This document shows, piece after piece, positions 32,648 through 40,365 of a stretch of DNA of 64,000 nucleotides. Position 1 is the stretch's first letter. Each line of letters opens with the position of its first letter. The stretch comes from UBA1189 sp045594245 (GTDB lineage Bacteria; Bacteroidota; Bacteroidia; Bacteroidales; Bacteroidaceae). The notes below the pieces were generated by a model. The model searched no databases and was not told the origin of the DNA. It was given only the letters and a program-made list of their open reading frames with translations. Both the position numbers and the translations under genes were made by a program. The stretch covers positions 4,849 to 68,848 of the forward strand of contig JAZNYG010000009.1 of the NCBI GenBank assembly GCA_045594245.1. Reading direction: 5' to 3'.

Positions 32648-34807
32648 ATGAGAAAACTGAGATTCTATGTAACGATGATGTTGGCCTGCGCCATCTTGGG
32701 CGTGAGAGCCGACGAAGGGATGTGGCTGCTCCAGATGATGGAGGAGCAATATCTGGTCGACCAGATGAAGCAGCAGGGATTGCAACTCGAGGGTACCGAT
32801 TTATATAATCCGGCAGGACCCTCAATCAAGGACGCTATAGGCATCTTTGGCGGTGGATGTACGGGTGAGATTGTCTCTGCAGAGGGACTCATTCTTACCA
32901 ATCACCATTGCGGCTATGGCGCCATACAGCAACACAGCTCGGTAGAGCACGATTACCTTACCGATGGCTTCTGGGCAATGACCCGCGCCGAGGAACTGCC
33001 TACTCCAGGCCTTGAGTTTACCTTTGTGGAAAGAATTGTTGACGTCACTGATAAGGTTAATGCCCTTATCGCGAACGACAGCATCACCGAGGTAGAGGCA
33101 TTGTCATATCAGTTCCTTGGCGAGATGGCCAGCGAGGAGCTCAAGGCCAGCGAGTACGATGGGAAACCGGGTATTGAGGCTATCGTCCGTCCTTTCTATG
33201 CCGGCAACCGCTACTACCTGTTCTTCCTGAAAGTATACTCTGACATACGTATGGTAGCCGCACCTCCTTCATCGGTAGGTAAGTTTGGCGGTGAAACCGA
33301 CAACTGGATGTGGCCGCGCCATACGGGCGACTTTTCCATGTTCCGCGTCTATGCCGATTCAGAAGGTAATCCTGCCCTCTATAGCGAGGACAACGTACCC
33401 CTGAAGACTCCCAAGCATCTGAGTGTCTCCATCAAGGGATTGAGCGAAGGCGACTATGCCATGGTGATGGGCTTCCCCGGCAGTACGCAGCGCTTCCTCA
33501 CACGCAGTGAGATACAGCATCGTATGGATTGCCAGAACACTCCGCGTATCCAGGTGCGCGAGGCTCGTCAAGAGGTGCTCAAGCGTGAGATGGCAGCCAG
33601 CGACAAGGTGCGTATCCAATATGCCGGTAAGTATGCAAGCAGCAGTAACTATTGGAAGAACTCTATTGGCATGAACAAGGCTATCATCGACAACAAGGTG
33701 CGTGAGGCCAAGACCGAGCAGGAAGCCCGCTTCGCCCGCTTTGCTGCCGAGAAGGGCAACGATGAGTATGCTGCCGTGGTGGCAAAGATTGATGAGCTGA
33801 TGGCCAAGACATCTGCTGATGCTTATCTTCGTATGGCCTTTACAGAGACTTTCATGATGGGCATTGAGTTTGGTGCCCCATACCGCGTGATGGATAGCCT
33901 CAAGGTAGCACTTAAAGCGAAGGATAAGGAAGCGGTGGCCAAGTGGAGCGATGAACTGCGCAGGTCCTATGCCCAGGTTCATAACAAGGATTACGACCAT
34001 GAGGTCGACCGTAAGGTAGCCAAGGCCCTTTTTGCCCTTTATAAGGAGATGGATATCGAGTTGCCCGCCTTCTATACGACCATTGACAAGGACTACAAAG
34101 GCGATATCGACCGCTATATCGATGCTATGTATGACAACTCCATCACTGCCAATGAGCAGAACCTGGAGCGCTTCCTCAAGAAGCCTTCGGTAAAGGCTAT
34201 CGATAAGGACCTCGCCACAGCATATTCACGCTGCAAGTGGGAGATGTATGCCCGTCTTAGTGCTGCCAGCGCTGCCGACCGCGATGAGCTGCAGCTGCTC
34301 CACAAGACCTACGTCCGTGGTCTCTGCGAGATGTATGCCCCCACGCCCAAGGCTCCCGATGCCAATTTCACCCTTCGCCTGACCTACGGTACGGTGAAGC
34401 CCTATAGCCCCAAGAATGGTGTCAGCTACGACTACTACACCACGCTGGAGGGAGTGATGGAAAAGGAAGATGCCACCAACCCCGAGTTTGTAGTGCCCGA
34501 GCGGCTCAAGCAGCTCTATGCCGCCAAGGATTATGGTCACTACGCCTTGAGCGATGGCCGTCTGCCGGTAAACTTTATCACCACCAATGATATCACCGGT
34601 GGCAATAGCGGTAGTCCCGTGATGAATGCCCATGGAGAACTTATCGGAGCTGCTTTCGATGGCAACTGGGAATCGCTGAGCGGTGACATCAACTTCGACA
34701 ATGACAAGCAGCGTTGCATCGTGGTGGATATCCGCTATGTGCTCTTCATCCTTGAGAAGCTGGGTGGTTGCAAGCACCTCGTCGATGAGATGACTATCGT
34801 GGAGTAA
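32648..34807 (+). CDS. dpp7: S46 dipeptidyl peptidase, DPP7-like
   Basis: The 719-residue serine peptidase has a signal peptide, then GGGCTGEIVSAEGLILTNHHCGYG (His of the triad near 86-87), GGETDNWMWPRHTGDF (Asp) and GGNSGSPV (Ser654). The specificity position 18 residues after the Ser, in AFDGNWE, is Gly672 as in DPP7; DPP11 has Arg there. It should therefore remove dipeptides with a hydrophobic penultimate residue from peptides in the periplasm. The position behind GH27 and GH2 suggests combined use of glycoproteins or glycopeptides, which is an inference. A strong terminator follows. Confidence 0.93.
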   Translation: MRKLRFYVTMMLACAILGVRADEGMWLLQMMEEQYLVDQMKQQGLQLEGTDLYNPAGPSIKDAIGIFGGGCTGEIVSAEGLILTNHHCGYGAIQQHSSVEHDYLTDGFWAMTRAEELPTPGLEFTFVERIVDVTDKVNALIANDSITEVEALSYQFLGEMASEELKASEYDGKPGIEAIVRPFYAGNRYYLFFLKVYSDIRMVAAPPSSVGKFGGETDNWMWPRHTGDFSMFRVYADSEGNPALYSEDNVPLKTPKHLSVSIKGLSEGDYAMVMGFPGSTQRFLTRSEIQHRMDCQNTPRIQVREARQEVLKREMAASDKVRIQYAGKYASSSNYWKNSIGMNKAIIDNKVREAKTEQEARFARFAAEKGNDEYAAVVAKIDELMAKTSADAYLRMAFTETFMMGIEFGAPYRVMDSLKVALKAKDKEAVAKWSDELRRSYAQVHNKDYDHEVDRKVAKALFALYKEMDIELPAFYTTIDKDYKGDIDRYIDAMYDNSITANEQNLERFLKKPSVKAIDKDLATAYSRCKWEMYARLSAASAADRDELQLLHKTYVRGLCEMYAPTPKAPDANFTLRLTYGTVKPYSPKNGVSYDYYTTLEGVMEKEDATNPEFVVPERLKQLYAAKDYGHYALSDGRLPVNFITTNDITGGNSGSPVMNAHGELIGAAFDGNWESLSGDINFDNDKQRCIVVDIRYVLFILEKLGGCKHLVDEMTIVE

Positions 34808-34841
34808 TCTCCACCCATGCAGTGTCAAGTGTGATAAAGAG

Positions 34842-34876
34842 AAAGAGGGTGTGCATTCGAATGCACACCCTCTTTT
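34842..34876. terminator. bidirectional terminator between dpp7 and lysO
   Basis: The perfect stem AAGAGGGTGTGCAT, loop TCGA and complementary arm are flanked by A-run and T-run, fitting termination from both sides of convergent genes. Confidence 0.9.
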
Positions 34877-34902
34877 CTTAATGTCATCAGCACGCCATAC
34901 CC

Positions 34903-35832
34903 TTATATGGCGCAAAAGAAGGGTACAAGTAAGGGAACGCTGAGGTCGACAACCAGCCCATGGAAAATGGCCGCTGGGACAAATTGTGTGCCACTGATGC
35001 GCGATATGGTGGGTAGGGTAGTGTCGGCAGTGGTGGCACCTCCTATGCTGATGGGAGCCAGTGGTCCGAAGATACGGAGCAATAGTGGTGCAAAGAGCAG
35101 GGCTGTAATCTCACGTAGCACATTGTACATTAAAGCTACGGTGCCCAGCTCGATACCACGCACCTCAGTGATGAGCATGCTTGAAAGGGAGTAGTAGCCG
35201 AATCCCGAACTTACAGCTAGCCAATCGGCGATACTGCGGTCGGTGAGCAGCATAGCTGTAAGCAAGGCTCCCAGCCAAGTGCTTATGATTGTGATTACGG
35301 GCATCAATATATAGCCCTTCTTGATATGGCGGAAATTCTTGCGCAACTCCTCGTTTTGCCCGATGTTGAACCCTACACATACCAACAATAGGCACAGGCT
35401 ATAGAAAGACGCACTGGAAGGAAGATAGGCATCTGCTCCCATATATCCCAGCACACATCCGCCAGCAAAGCATACGAAAATGATGATACTCTCGTGCATT
35501 GTTGTCCACAATCCACGTAGACTGAACCGCGATGTGGTGGCGCGTTCTGCCTGTTGACGATTCTTGTGCCCCTTAGGTTGCATGCAGCGCCACAATAGTA
35601 GCGAACCTGCTCCGCAACATATCGTTGTGAGTAGGGTAATCAGTAGGGATTCTGCTCCCAATTTCCCTAAAGAGCTGACCAATACGTCATTGCCACCTAC
35701 CTCTATACCTATTATTAAGAGCATGAGCCATATGGAAATGGTGAGCAATCTGCTCACCCATGCTTGTGGCCAGCGGCGCAGCAGGTAGCCCACCAATACA
35801 CTGCCCCAGAGTATTAATAGTACAATTAGCAT
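34903..35832 (-). CDS. lysO: LysO family L-lysine exporter
   Basis: The 309-residue membrane protein has about eight transmembrane segments and the LysO (formerly DUF340/YbjE) signatures: GSVLVGYLLRR near the start, VSSGFGYYSLSSMLITE and GTVALMYNVLREI, PISIGGATTADTTLPTI and the ending FHGLVVDLSVPLLVPFF. Family members export lysine or its toxic analogues across the inner membrane. It appears monocistronic and convergent with dpp7. No lysine riboswitch is visible in the ~140 bases upstream. Confidence 0.92.
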   Translation of the reverse strand: MLIVLLILWGSVLVGYLLRRWPQAWVSRLLTISIWLMLLIIGIEVGGNDVLVSSLGKLGAESLLITLLTTICCGAGSLLLWRCMQPKGHKNRQQAERATTSRFSLRGLWTTMHESIIIFVCFAGGCVLGYMGADAYLPSSASFYSLCLLLVCVGFNIGQNEELRKNFRHIKKGYILMPVITIISTWLGALLTAMLLTDRSIADWLAVSSGFGYYSLSSMLITEVRGIELGTVALMYNVLREITALLFAPLLLRIFGPLAPISIGGATTADTTLPTISRISGTQFVPAAIFHGLVVDLSVPLLVPFFCAI

Positions 35833-35973
35833 GAAGGTATAATTTAAGGTAGATATTACATTTTTGATATGATAAACTACCTCAGTGCATTGTTCATTTT
35901 TTCACCTTTGTGGGGTAGCCATATATTTCTTGTTTTACCGATATATTAATTGTTCCCTATGTGTGTGAACTTT

Positions 35974-36369
35974 TTAACTGATACCTGCCAGCTCGATTTC
36001 AAATATCAAGGTCGAGTGTTTGGGTATACCCGCTACGCTCATAGCCCCGTAGCCCACTTCGGCTGGTACATAGATACGCCACTTGTCACCGACACACATT
36101 TGCGTGAGCGCTATTTGCCATCCCACAATAAGGTCGGCCAGTCGAAAGGCATCGGGGTATCCCTGTGCCGTGTTGTCGTCAAATACTTTACCGTCAATGA
36201 GCATACCCTTGTAATATACCGATACGATACTCCGTATGGTAGCTTTGGACCCTTGCCCGGACTTGAGGATTTCGTATAATATGCCTTGTGCAGTCTTCTG
36301 TACACCCGCTTCTATTGCTTTCTTTTTCAAGAACTCAATATTCTCTTCTTTGTAGTTGCTCTTAGCCAT
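35974..36369 (-). CDS. FKBP-type peptidyl-prolyl isomerase
   Basis: The 131-residue protein starts at MAKSNYKEENIEFLKKKA; the frame is open upstream but overlaps the tRNA promoter region. A short helical start precedes one FKBP domain (~28-131): SIVSVYYKGMLIDGKVFDD, LIVGWQIALTQMCVGDKWRIYVPAEVGYG and IPKHSTLIFEIELAGI. There is no signal peptide, so it should act in the cytosol on prolyl bonds. TATCTTCG at 36397-36390 (minus) with TTTC 20 bases upstream may be the promoter, very close to the start codon. Confidence 0.9.
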   Translation of the reverse strand: MAKSNYKEENIEFLKKKAIEAGVQKTAQGILYEILKSGQGSKATIRSIVSVYYKGMLIDGKVFDDNTAQGYPDAFRLADLIVGWQIALTQMCVGDKWRIYVPAEVGYGAMSVAGIPKHSTLIFEIELAGIS

Positions 36370-36427
36370 GATGTATATATATATGGTCACGAAGATAGAT
36401 ATAAAAAATGAAAAAAAGAAACATTTC

Positions 36428-36459
36428 GTTGCATAATCCCGAAATAGTATGTAACTTCG
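36428..36459 (+). promoter_or_regulatory. promoter of tRNA-Gly(CCC)
   Basis: GTTG (36428-36431), 20 bases and TAACTTCG (36452-36459) end 16 bases before the tRNA. Confidence 0.55.
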
Positions 36460-36475
36460 CACTACCAAATTCAAT

Positions 36476-36548
36476 GCGGCAGTAGCTCAGTTGGTAGAGC
36501 ATCAGCTTCCCAAGCTGAGGGTCGCGGGTTCGAGCCCCGTTTGCCGCT
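36476..36548 (+). tRNA. tRNA-Gly(CCC)
   Basis: The 73-base cloverleaf has acceptor GCGGCAG/TTGCCGC, D-arm AGCTCAGTTGGTAGAGC, anticodon loop TTCCCAA (CCC), T-arm GGGTTCGAGCCCC and discriminator U. It is followed by a terminator and a truncated integrase, so it was probably an attachment site. Confidence 0.96.
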
Positions 36549-36554
36549 CTTGTT

Positions 36555-36598
36555 AAAGCTTTAATAGTCAACTTGCTACTATTAGAGCTTTCCTTTTT
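36555..36598 (+). terminator. terminator of tRNA-Gly(CCC)
   Basis: AAAGCTTTAATAG pairs with CTATTAGAGCTTT (one G-U pair), followed by CCTTTTT. Confidence 0.75.
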
Positions 36599-36676
36599 GA
36601 AATTTAGCTTGAAACTCGTGGATTTGTCTGTTTTACGGCCTTCATGTAAACCAGTATGTAAACCAGAAATTCAATC

Positions 36677-36949
36677 ATGAGTACCTCGTTTTCAGTAGTT
36701 TGTTACAGGTCAAAGACCTTAAAGAATGGTGAAAATCCGTTAATGTTGCAAGTTTCTAAGTATGGGAAGCGACATTATCAAAGTTTAGGCGTTTCCGTAA
36801 ATCCAAAATTTTGGGATTTTAAGAAGAATAGGCTAAGGCCAAATTGTCTCCACAAAGAGATTATCCAAAAAATTATTAACGACAAGTTAGCTGAGTTCCA
36901 AAACCGCATCTTGTGCATAATGCGCGTGTACGCCACGCGAGGAGGATAA
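36677..36949 (+). pseudogene. truncated tyrosine recombinase (integrase), arm-binding domain only
   Basis: The 90-residue product (STSFSVVCYRSKTLKNGENP, then KYGKRHYQSLGVSVNPKFWD) matches the N-terminal arm DNA-binding domain of Bacteroidetes tyrosine recombinases (Arm-DNA-bind_5). Family similarity ends at KLAEFQNRIL; eleven unrelated residues follow before the stop, so the core-binding and catalytic domains are gone. The direct repeat ATGTAAACCAG (36644-36654, 36656-36666) just upstream may be old arm-type binding sites. Position 128 bases after tRNA-Gly(CCC) fits a decayed integrative element. Confidence 0.75.
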
Positions 36950-36950
36950 A

Positions 36951-37085
36951 CATAAGACAGTAACCCGCGCTGTGTCGGTTTCGAGTATGCACTATATATA
37001 GAGGCTTATTTTCGCGAAAATAAGAGTTTTTACCATTCACTATTTTTTACCATCGGGGGACAGCGCGTATATTAATTGTCTTATG
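36951..37085. mobile_element. 135-bp palindromic MITE-like element
   Basis: Nested inverted repeats are CATAAGACA (36951-36959) / TGTCTTATG (37077-37085) and CGCGCTGT (36966-36973) / ACAGCGCG (37060-37067), with a perfect 20-bp palindrome, CTTATTTTCGCGAAAATAAG, in the middle (37005-37024). It encodes nothing. It begins right after the integrase remnant and fills most of the gene-free stretch 36950-37316. Confidence 0.6.
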
Positions 37086-37154
37086 TCTTTTGTCCTATTG
37101 CACTGTCAATAACTTTCGGGGATGGTGATATGGCAAAAAAAACATCCCGAAAAA

Positions 37155-37186
37155 CTTGCACCGCCACTTGCTTATATGTATATTTG
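37155..37186 (+). promoter_or_regulatory. promoter of the 37317 gene
   Basis: CTTG (37155-37158), 20 bases and TATATTTG (37179-37186) fit the pattern and give a leader of about 125 bases. Confidence 0.5.
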
Positions 37187-37316
37187 CAGTACAGCTTAGT
37201 TCTACACCATAAGACCCTATTTGATAACTTATAACATCGCGTAACTCCTATAAGCAGTTGACACAATGAGCAGCATGCAATATATACCATAGTATTAAAC
37301 ATTATTCCCCAATATT

Positions 37317-37835
37317 ATGAGCACAAAAGAATACCCCTATGAGAACACCTTTGAATGGGTAGGTGACGGTAACAATCCCTACTGCCCAGGTCAAGAAATC
37401 TGCAAGAAAGAGTGCGACGAGAGTTGCCCTTTAGTATGCTACCAAAAAGCACACACGATGTACGGTCAAGGCAATGCCGATGAGACCTTGAAGTATCTGA
37501 GAAAGGCGATAGCCATTGTGCATGAATATAAGTACCATAAAGCATGGCTTGACTATGGTGCCATCTGTTACAGGATAGGCAAGGGGGCGGATATGGAAGC
37601 CAAGCGGCATTTTTATCTCAACCAGTCTGTAGAGGGATTCCAAATAGCCTATGGCATGTCAGAAGATCGACGCGATACGGCCCTTCTATGGATGGCCAAG
37701 GGCTTCAGGAAGATGGGTAAGTATGAAGAGGCGCTGAAGGCCTGCGACACCTATGCAAGGCACTTTGGCGAAGAGGGTATTGCCGGGGAGAGAGCCAAGA
37801 TACTGAAACTGTCGGGAGATACTCACACTCTCTGA
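37317..37835 (+). CDS. TPR-like protein with a Cys-rich N-terminus, unknown function
   Basis: The 172-residue protein has no signal peptide or membrane segment. Residues 22-41 hold five Cys in NPYCPGQEICKKECDESCPLVC, a possible metal-binding or disulfide knot. Residues ~45-165 look like two or three TPR-type helical hairpins (YGQGNADETLKYLRKAI, MGKYEEALKACDTYARHF). I do not recognise a named family. It lies between the MITE-like element and the BspA fragment, in an accessory region, and has its own promoter. The cytosolic location is inferred. Confidence 0.7.
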   Translation: MSTKEYPYENTFEWVGDGNNPYCPGQEICKKECDESCPLVCYQKAHTMYGQGNADETLKYLRKAIAIVHEYKYHKAWLDYGAICYRIGKGADMEAKRHFYLNQSVEGFQIAYGMSEDRRDTALLWMAKGFRKMGKYEEALKACDTYARHFGEEGIAGERAKILKLSGDTHTL

Positions 37836-37941
37836 CCCCGAAGAGCTACAAGCCGAGATCGAAAAACCGGAAGGAGTTGTTCTTGTTGCAAAACAGGTGA
37901 TTGGCGCAAGGCAAGAAACAGGACACTTAGAAATAAAACAT

Positions 37942-37972
37942 CACGGGAGCGCCCGAGTGGGCGGCTCCCGTG
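37942..37972 (-). terminator. strong hairpin, probably terminating the BspA-type fragment
   Basis: CACGGGAGCGCCC pairs with GGGCGGCTCCCGTG-like sequence around a short loop. The minus-strand side continues in TGTTTTATTT. Confidence 0.6.
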
Positions 37973-38002
37973 TGTGCTATAGTGAGTGATGGAGTTTTGC
38001 TA

Positions 38003-38581
38003 TTACATGCTTGTCTTCACCATCACCTTCTTTCCATTCACGATGTAGATTCCCTTCTCTACATTCTCTACGCGGCGGCCGTGGAGGTCGTAAATTGTCA
38101 ATTGTGCATTGTCAATTGTCAATTGCTCCACGCCCATCTCCTCGTCGGTGAGGGCTACGATGGTGCCGAACCTGCTCCAGGGCTTAGTAGCCTTGTAGCT
38201 CTCCAGTGCGCTGGCGGGCACGTGCAGGGTGGCCTGTCCGATATTGGATCCGTCGAAGGCACTAAGCTCTGTAGAGGGCACCGTCTCGGCATAGCAGTAC
38301 ATATCGGTGAGGCTGGTGCACTCACTGAAAGCAAAGCCTCCAATGTTCGTCACGCTCTCGGGGATGTTGATGGCGGTGAGGCTGGTGCATCTAGAGAAAG
38401 CACCTTTTCCAATACTCGTCACGCTATACGCCACGCCGTCGTAGGTGACGATGGTGGGGATGGTGATGTCGCCGGAGTACTTGGTACCGCTTGCCACCTC
38501 GGCCTCGCTTGTCTCAGCATTAAGGTTATACCAGATGCCGTCGATCTCGACTGCTTGAAAGCGAAAATGAGGGTAAATATG
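38003..38581 (-). pseudogene. 5'-truncated BspA-like leucine-rich repeat surface protein
   Basis: The frame is open from a stop at 38584-38582 to 38003 but has no ATG or signal peptide at its head. It starts directly in VEIDGIWYNLN, the typical start of an LRR_5 (BspA) domain. It includes IGKGAFSRCTSLTAINIPES and IGGFAFSECTSL repeats, then LHVPASALESYKATKPWSRF. It ends with a Bacteroidales C-terminal tail (LTIYDLHGRRVENVEKGIYIVNGKKVMVK). About 190 residues remain of what is normally a longer secreted protein. A GTG at 38497 could start a short product, but without a signal it would not be exported. Simple DNA repeats at 38091-38126 encode part of the tail. Confidence 0.65.
38091..38126. repeat. 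ATTGTCA-type simple repeat in the BspA fragment
   Basis: AATTGTCAATTG-like units are repeated and read in frame on the minus strand as QLTIDNAQLTI. Confidence 0.7.
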
Positions 38582-38684
38582 TTATAAAACATACCCGAAT
38601 ATTCGAATTGCAGTGCTGGGTATTTGTGGCTGCGATTTGCTCCTTGATGGTGGAAAACGTGGTGGAAAACTTTCTTGTCCCGGG

Positions 38685-38716
38685 CTTGCTTGGTATGGTT
38701 TTTGGGTGTACATTTG
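38685..38716 (+). promoter_or_regulatory. promoter of the coiled-coil gene
   Basis: CTTG (38685-38688), 20 bases and TACATTTG (38709-38716) fit the consensus; the leader would be about 80 bases. The gap 38582-38684 holds only a short direct repeat (GGTGGAAAAC, near 38648 and 38660). Confidence 0.55.
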
Positions 38717-38800
38717 CAAGCGAAAGATGTGGCGGCGAAGTCGGTGTGTGCCCGCTATTGTCTAACCCGAATTATTAACTTAAAACTTTTCTTAAAACGT

Positions 38801-39175
38801 ATGAGTAATCGCAAGATGAAAGGGATGTTCGACATCCTTGAAGAGGAACTTCGTGCCCTTCTCGAAGTGGTGGCAAAGGTGGATCCACAGGCGGCTTCGA
38901 CCTTCAACAGGAACCTGCGCGAGCAGACGCAGAAGCTGAAAAAGGAGGATAAAAAGATGATGGACGCAATGAAGGCAAATACTGCACAGATTGAAGCCTT
39001 GCTGGACGAGAAAGAGGCGTCGCTGGACAGGACGGAGGCGTCGCTGGACAAGCTGAAGGCGGCGCTGGATATGCAACAGACATCGCAGGATGCGCGTGAG
39101 GCGAGGATTGCCCAGCGCGAAGCGGAGCTCGGCCTTAGCTGCATCCATAAACAGACGGACATGGCGCATGCGTAA
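38801..39175 (+). CDS. small coiled-coil protein of unknown function
   Basis: The 124-residue protein starts at MSNRKMKGMFDILEEEL, right after an A-rich stretch. It is almost entirely helical. Residues ~45-108 are a coiled coil with near-exact repeats (EKEASLDRTEASLDKLKAALD) and the DNA shows matching short repeats. There is no signal peptide, membrane span or known motif. A promoter and a terminator (39213-39247) frame it as a single-gene unit. The function is unknown. Confidence 0.65.
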   Translation: MSNRKMKGMFDILEEELRALLEVVAKVDPQAASTFNRNLREQTQKLKKEDKKMMDAMKANTAQIEALLDEKEASLDRTEASLDKLKAALDMQQTSQDAREARIAQREAELGLSCIHKQTDMAHA

Positions 39176-39212
39176 ATAAACACGACACAAGATTGGCGAA
39201 CCGTAAGAGACA

Positions 39213-39247
39213 AGCATGGAGGCTGCCCATGAGGGTGCCTCCATGCT
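39213..39247 (+). terminator. terminator of the coiled-coil gene
   Basis: AGCATGGAGGC (39213-39223) pairs perfectly with GCCTCCATGCT (39237-39247), followed by GTTTT. It lies between convergent genes. Confidence 0.85.
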
Positions 39248-39264
39248 GTTTTCGTGTGGCTGCG

Positions 39265-40365
39265 TCACTCCTCGAACTCGAGTGACAGCTGCTCCCAGGT
39301 GCGGCGGGGCTGGTCGTCGGGCTCTTCGTCGTGGGGATTCGATACCGAGAGGCCGATGAGGCGGATGGGGCGGTCGGCATACTTCACCTCGGCGAGCAGG
39401 CGCTTGGCAAGGGGGAGGATGACCTTCATGGTGAGCAGCTCTTGTTCCTGGGTGATGCTGCGGGTGATCTGGGTGAAGTCGTGAAACTTGATCTTCAGCG
39501 TCAGTGTATTTCCACGGAAGTCTTTGGTGGCGAGGCGGTGCAGCAGCTCCTCGGCGGTGTGGTATAGTTCCACGATGACGGCTGCGCGGGTGGAGATGTC
39601 GCGTTCGAGGGTGCGTTCGCAGCCGATGGACTTGCGCACACGCACTGCCTCGACGGGGCGGAGGTCGATGCCGCGGGCAAAGTCGTGGTAGAGCTGCCCT
39701 ACACGGCCAAACTCGCGGGTGAGCCCGTCGAGCGACCATTGGCGCAGGTCGCGACCGGTGTGTATGCCCAGGGCATGCATGCGGCGTGCCGTGACCTTGC
39801 CCACACCCCAGAAGCTCTCGATGGGGAGGCGGGCGATGAAGTCGAGTGCCTGGTCGGGGTGGATGGTGCAGAGTCCGTCGGGCTTGCGGTAGTCGGAGGC
39901 TATCTTGGCGAGAAACTTGTTGTACGACACGCCTGCCGAGGCCACGAGGCCTACCTCATCGCGCACGCGCTGCTTGATGTCGCGGGCGATGTCGACGGCC
40001 AGGGAAATGCCACGCTTGTTGTCGGTGACGTCGAGGAAGGCTTCATCGAGGGCCAATGGCTCAATGATGTCGGTGTAGTCGCGGAAGATGGCGTGGATGG
40101 TGTCGGACACCTCCTTGTAGACCTCCATCCTGCCGGGCACGAAGATGAGCTCGGGGCAGAGGCGCATGGCCTTGAGTGAGGCCATGGCGGAGCGCACGCC
40201 ATAGCGGCGGGCCTCGTAGCTGGCCGCCGACACCACGCCCCGCTCACCGGCATGCCCTACGGCGATGGGGCGCCCGCGCAGGGAGGGGTTGTCGCGTTGC
40301 TCCACGGAGGCGTAGAACGCGTCCATGTCGATATGGATGATCTTGCGCTCAGGCATATAGCTCAT
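39265..40365 (-). CDS. dinB: DNA polymerase IV
   Basis: The 366-residue Y-family polymerase has IIHIDMDAFYASVEQRDNP, AASYEARRYGVRSAM, and the second metal-binding motif in PLALDEAFLDVT. VGLVASAGVSYNKFLAKIASDYRKPDG and FWGVGKVTARRMHALGI (HhH) follow, then the little-finger domain. It ends in QLSLEF, a beta-clamp binding motif. It performs translesion synthesis. Its start overlaps the end of the upstream DUF362 gene by 17 bases, so the two are translationally coupled. Confidence 0.95.
   Translation of the reverse strand: MSYMPERKIIHIDMDAFYASVEQRDNPSLRGRPIAVGHAGERGVVSAASYEARRYGVRSAMASLKAMRLCPELIFVPGRMEVYKEVSDTIHAIFRDYTDIIEPLALDEAFLDVTDNKRGISLAVDIARDIKQRVRDEVGLVASAGVSYNKFLAKIASDYRKPDGLCTIHPDQALDFIARLPIESFWGVGKVTARRMHALGIHTGRDLRQWSLDGLTREFGRVGQLYHDFARGIDLRPVEAVRVRKSIGCERTLERDISTRAAVIVELYHTAEELLHRLATKDFRGNTLTLKIKFHDFTQITRSITQEQELLTMKVILPLAKRLLAEVKYADRPIRLIGLSVSNPHDEEPDDQPRRTWEQLSLEFEE

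Noticed and set aside
32648..34807. DPP11 (acidic-residue specific) call for the S46 peptidase
   Set aside because: The residue 18 after the catalytic Ser is Gly (AFDGNWE), as in DPP7; DPP11 carries Arg there.
35833..35973. Lysine riboswitch before lysO
   Set aside because: The upstream ~140 bases are too short and show no lysine-riboswitch-like helices.
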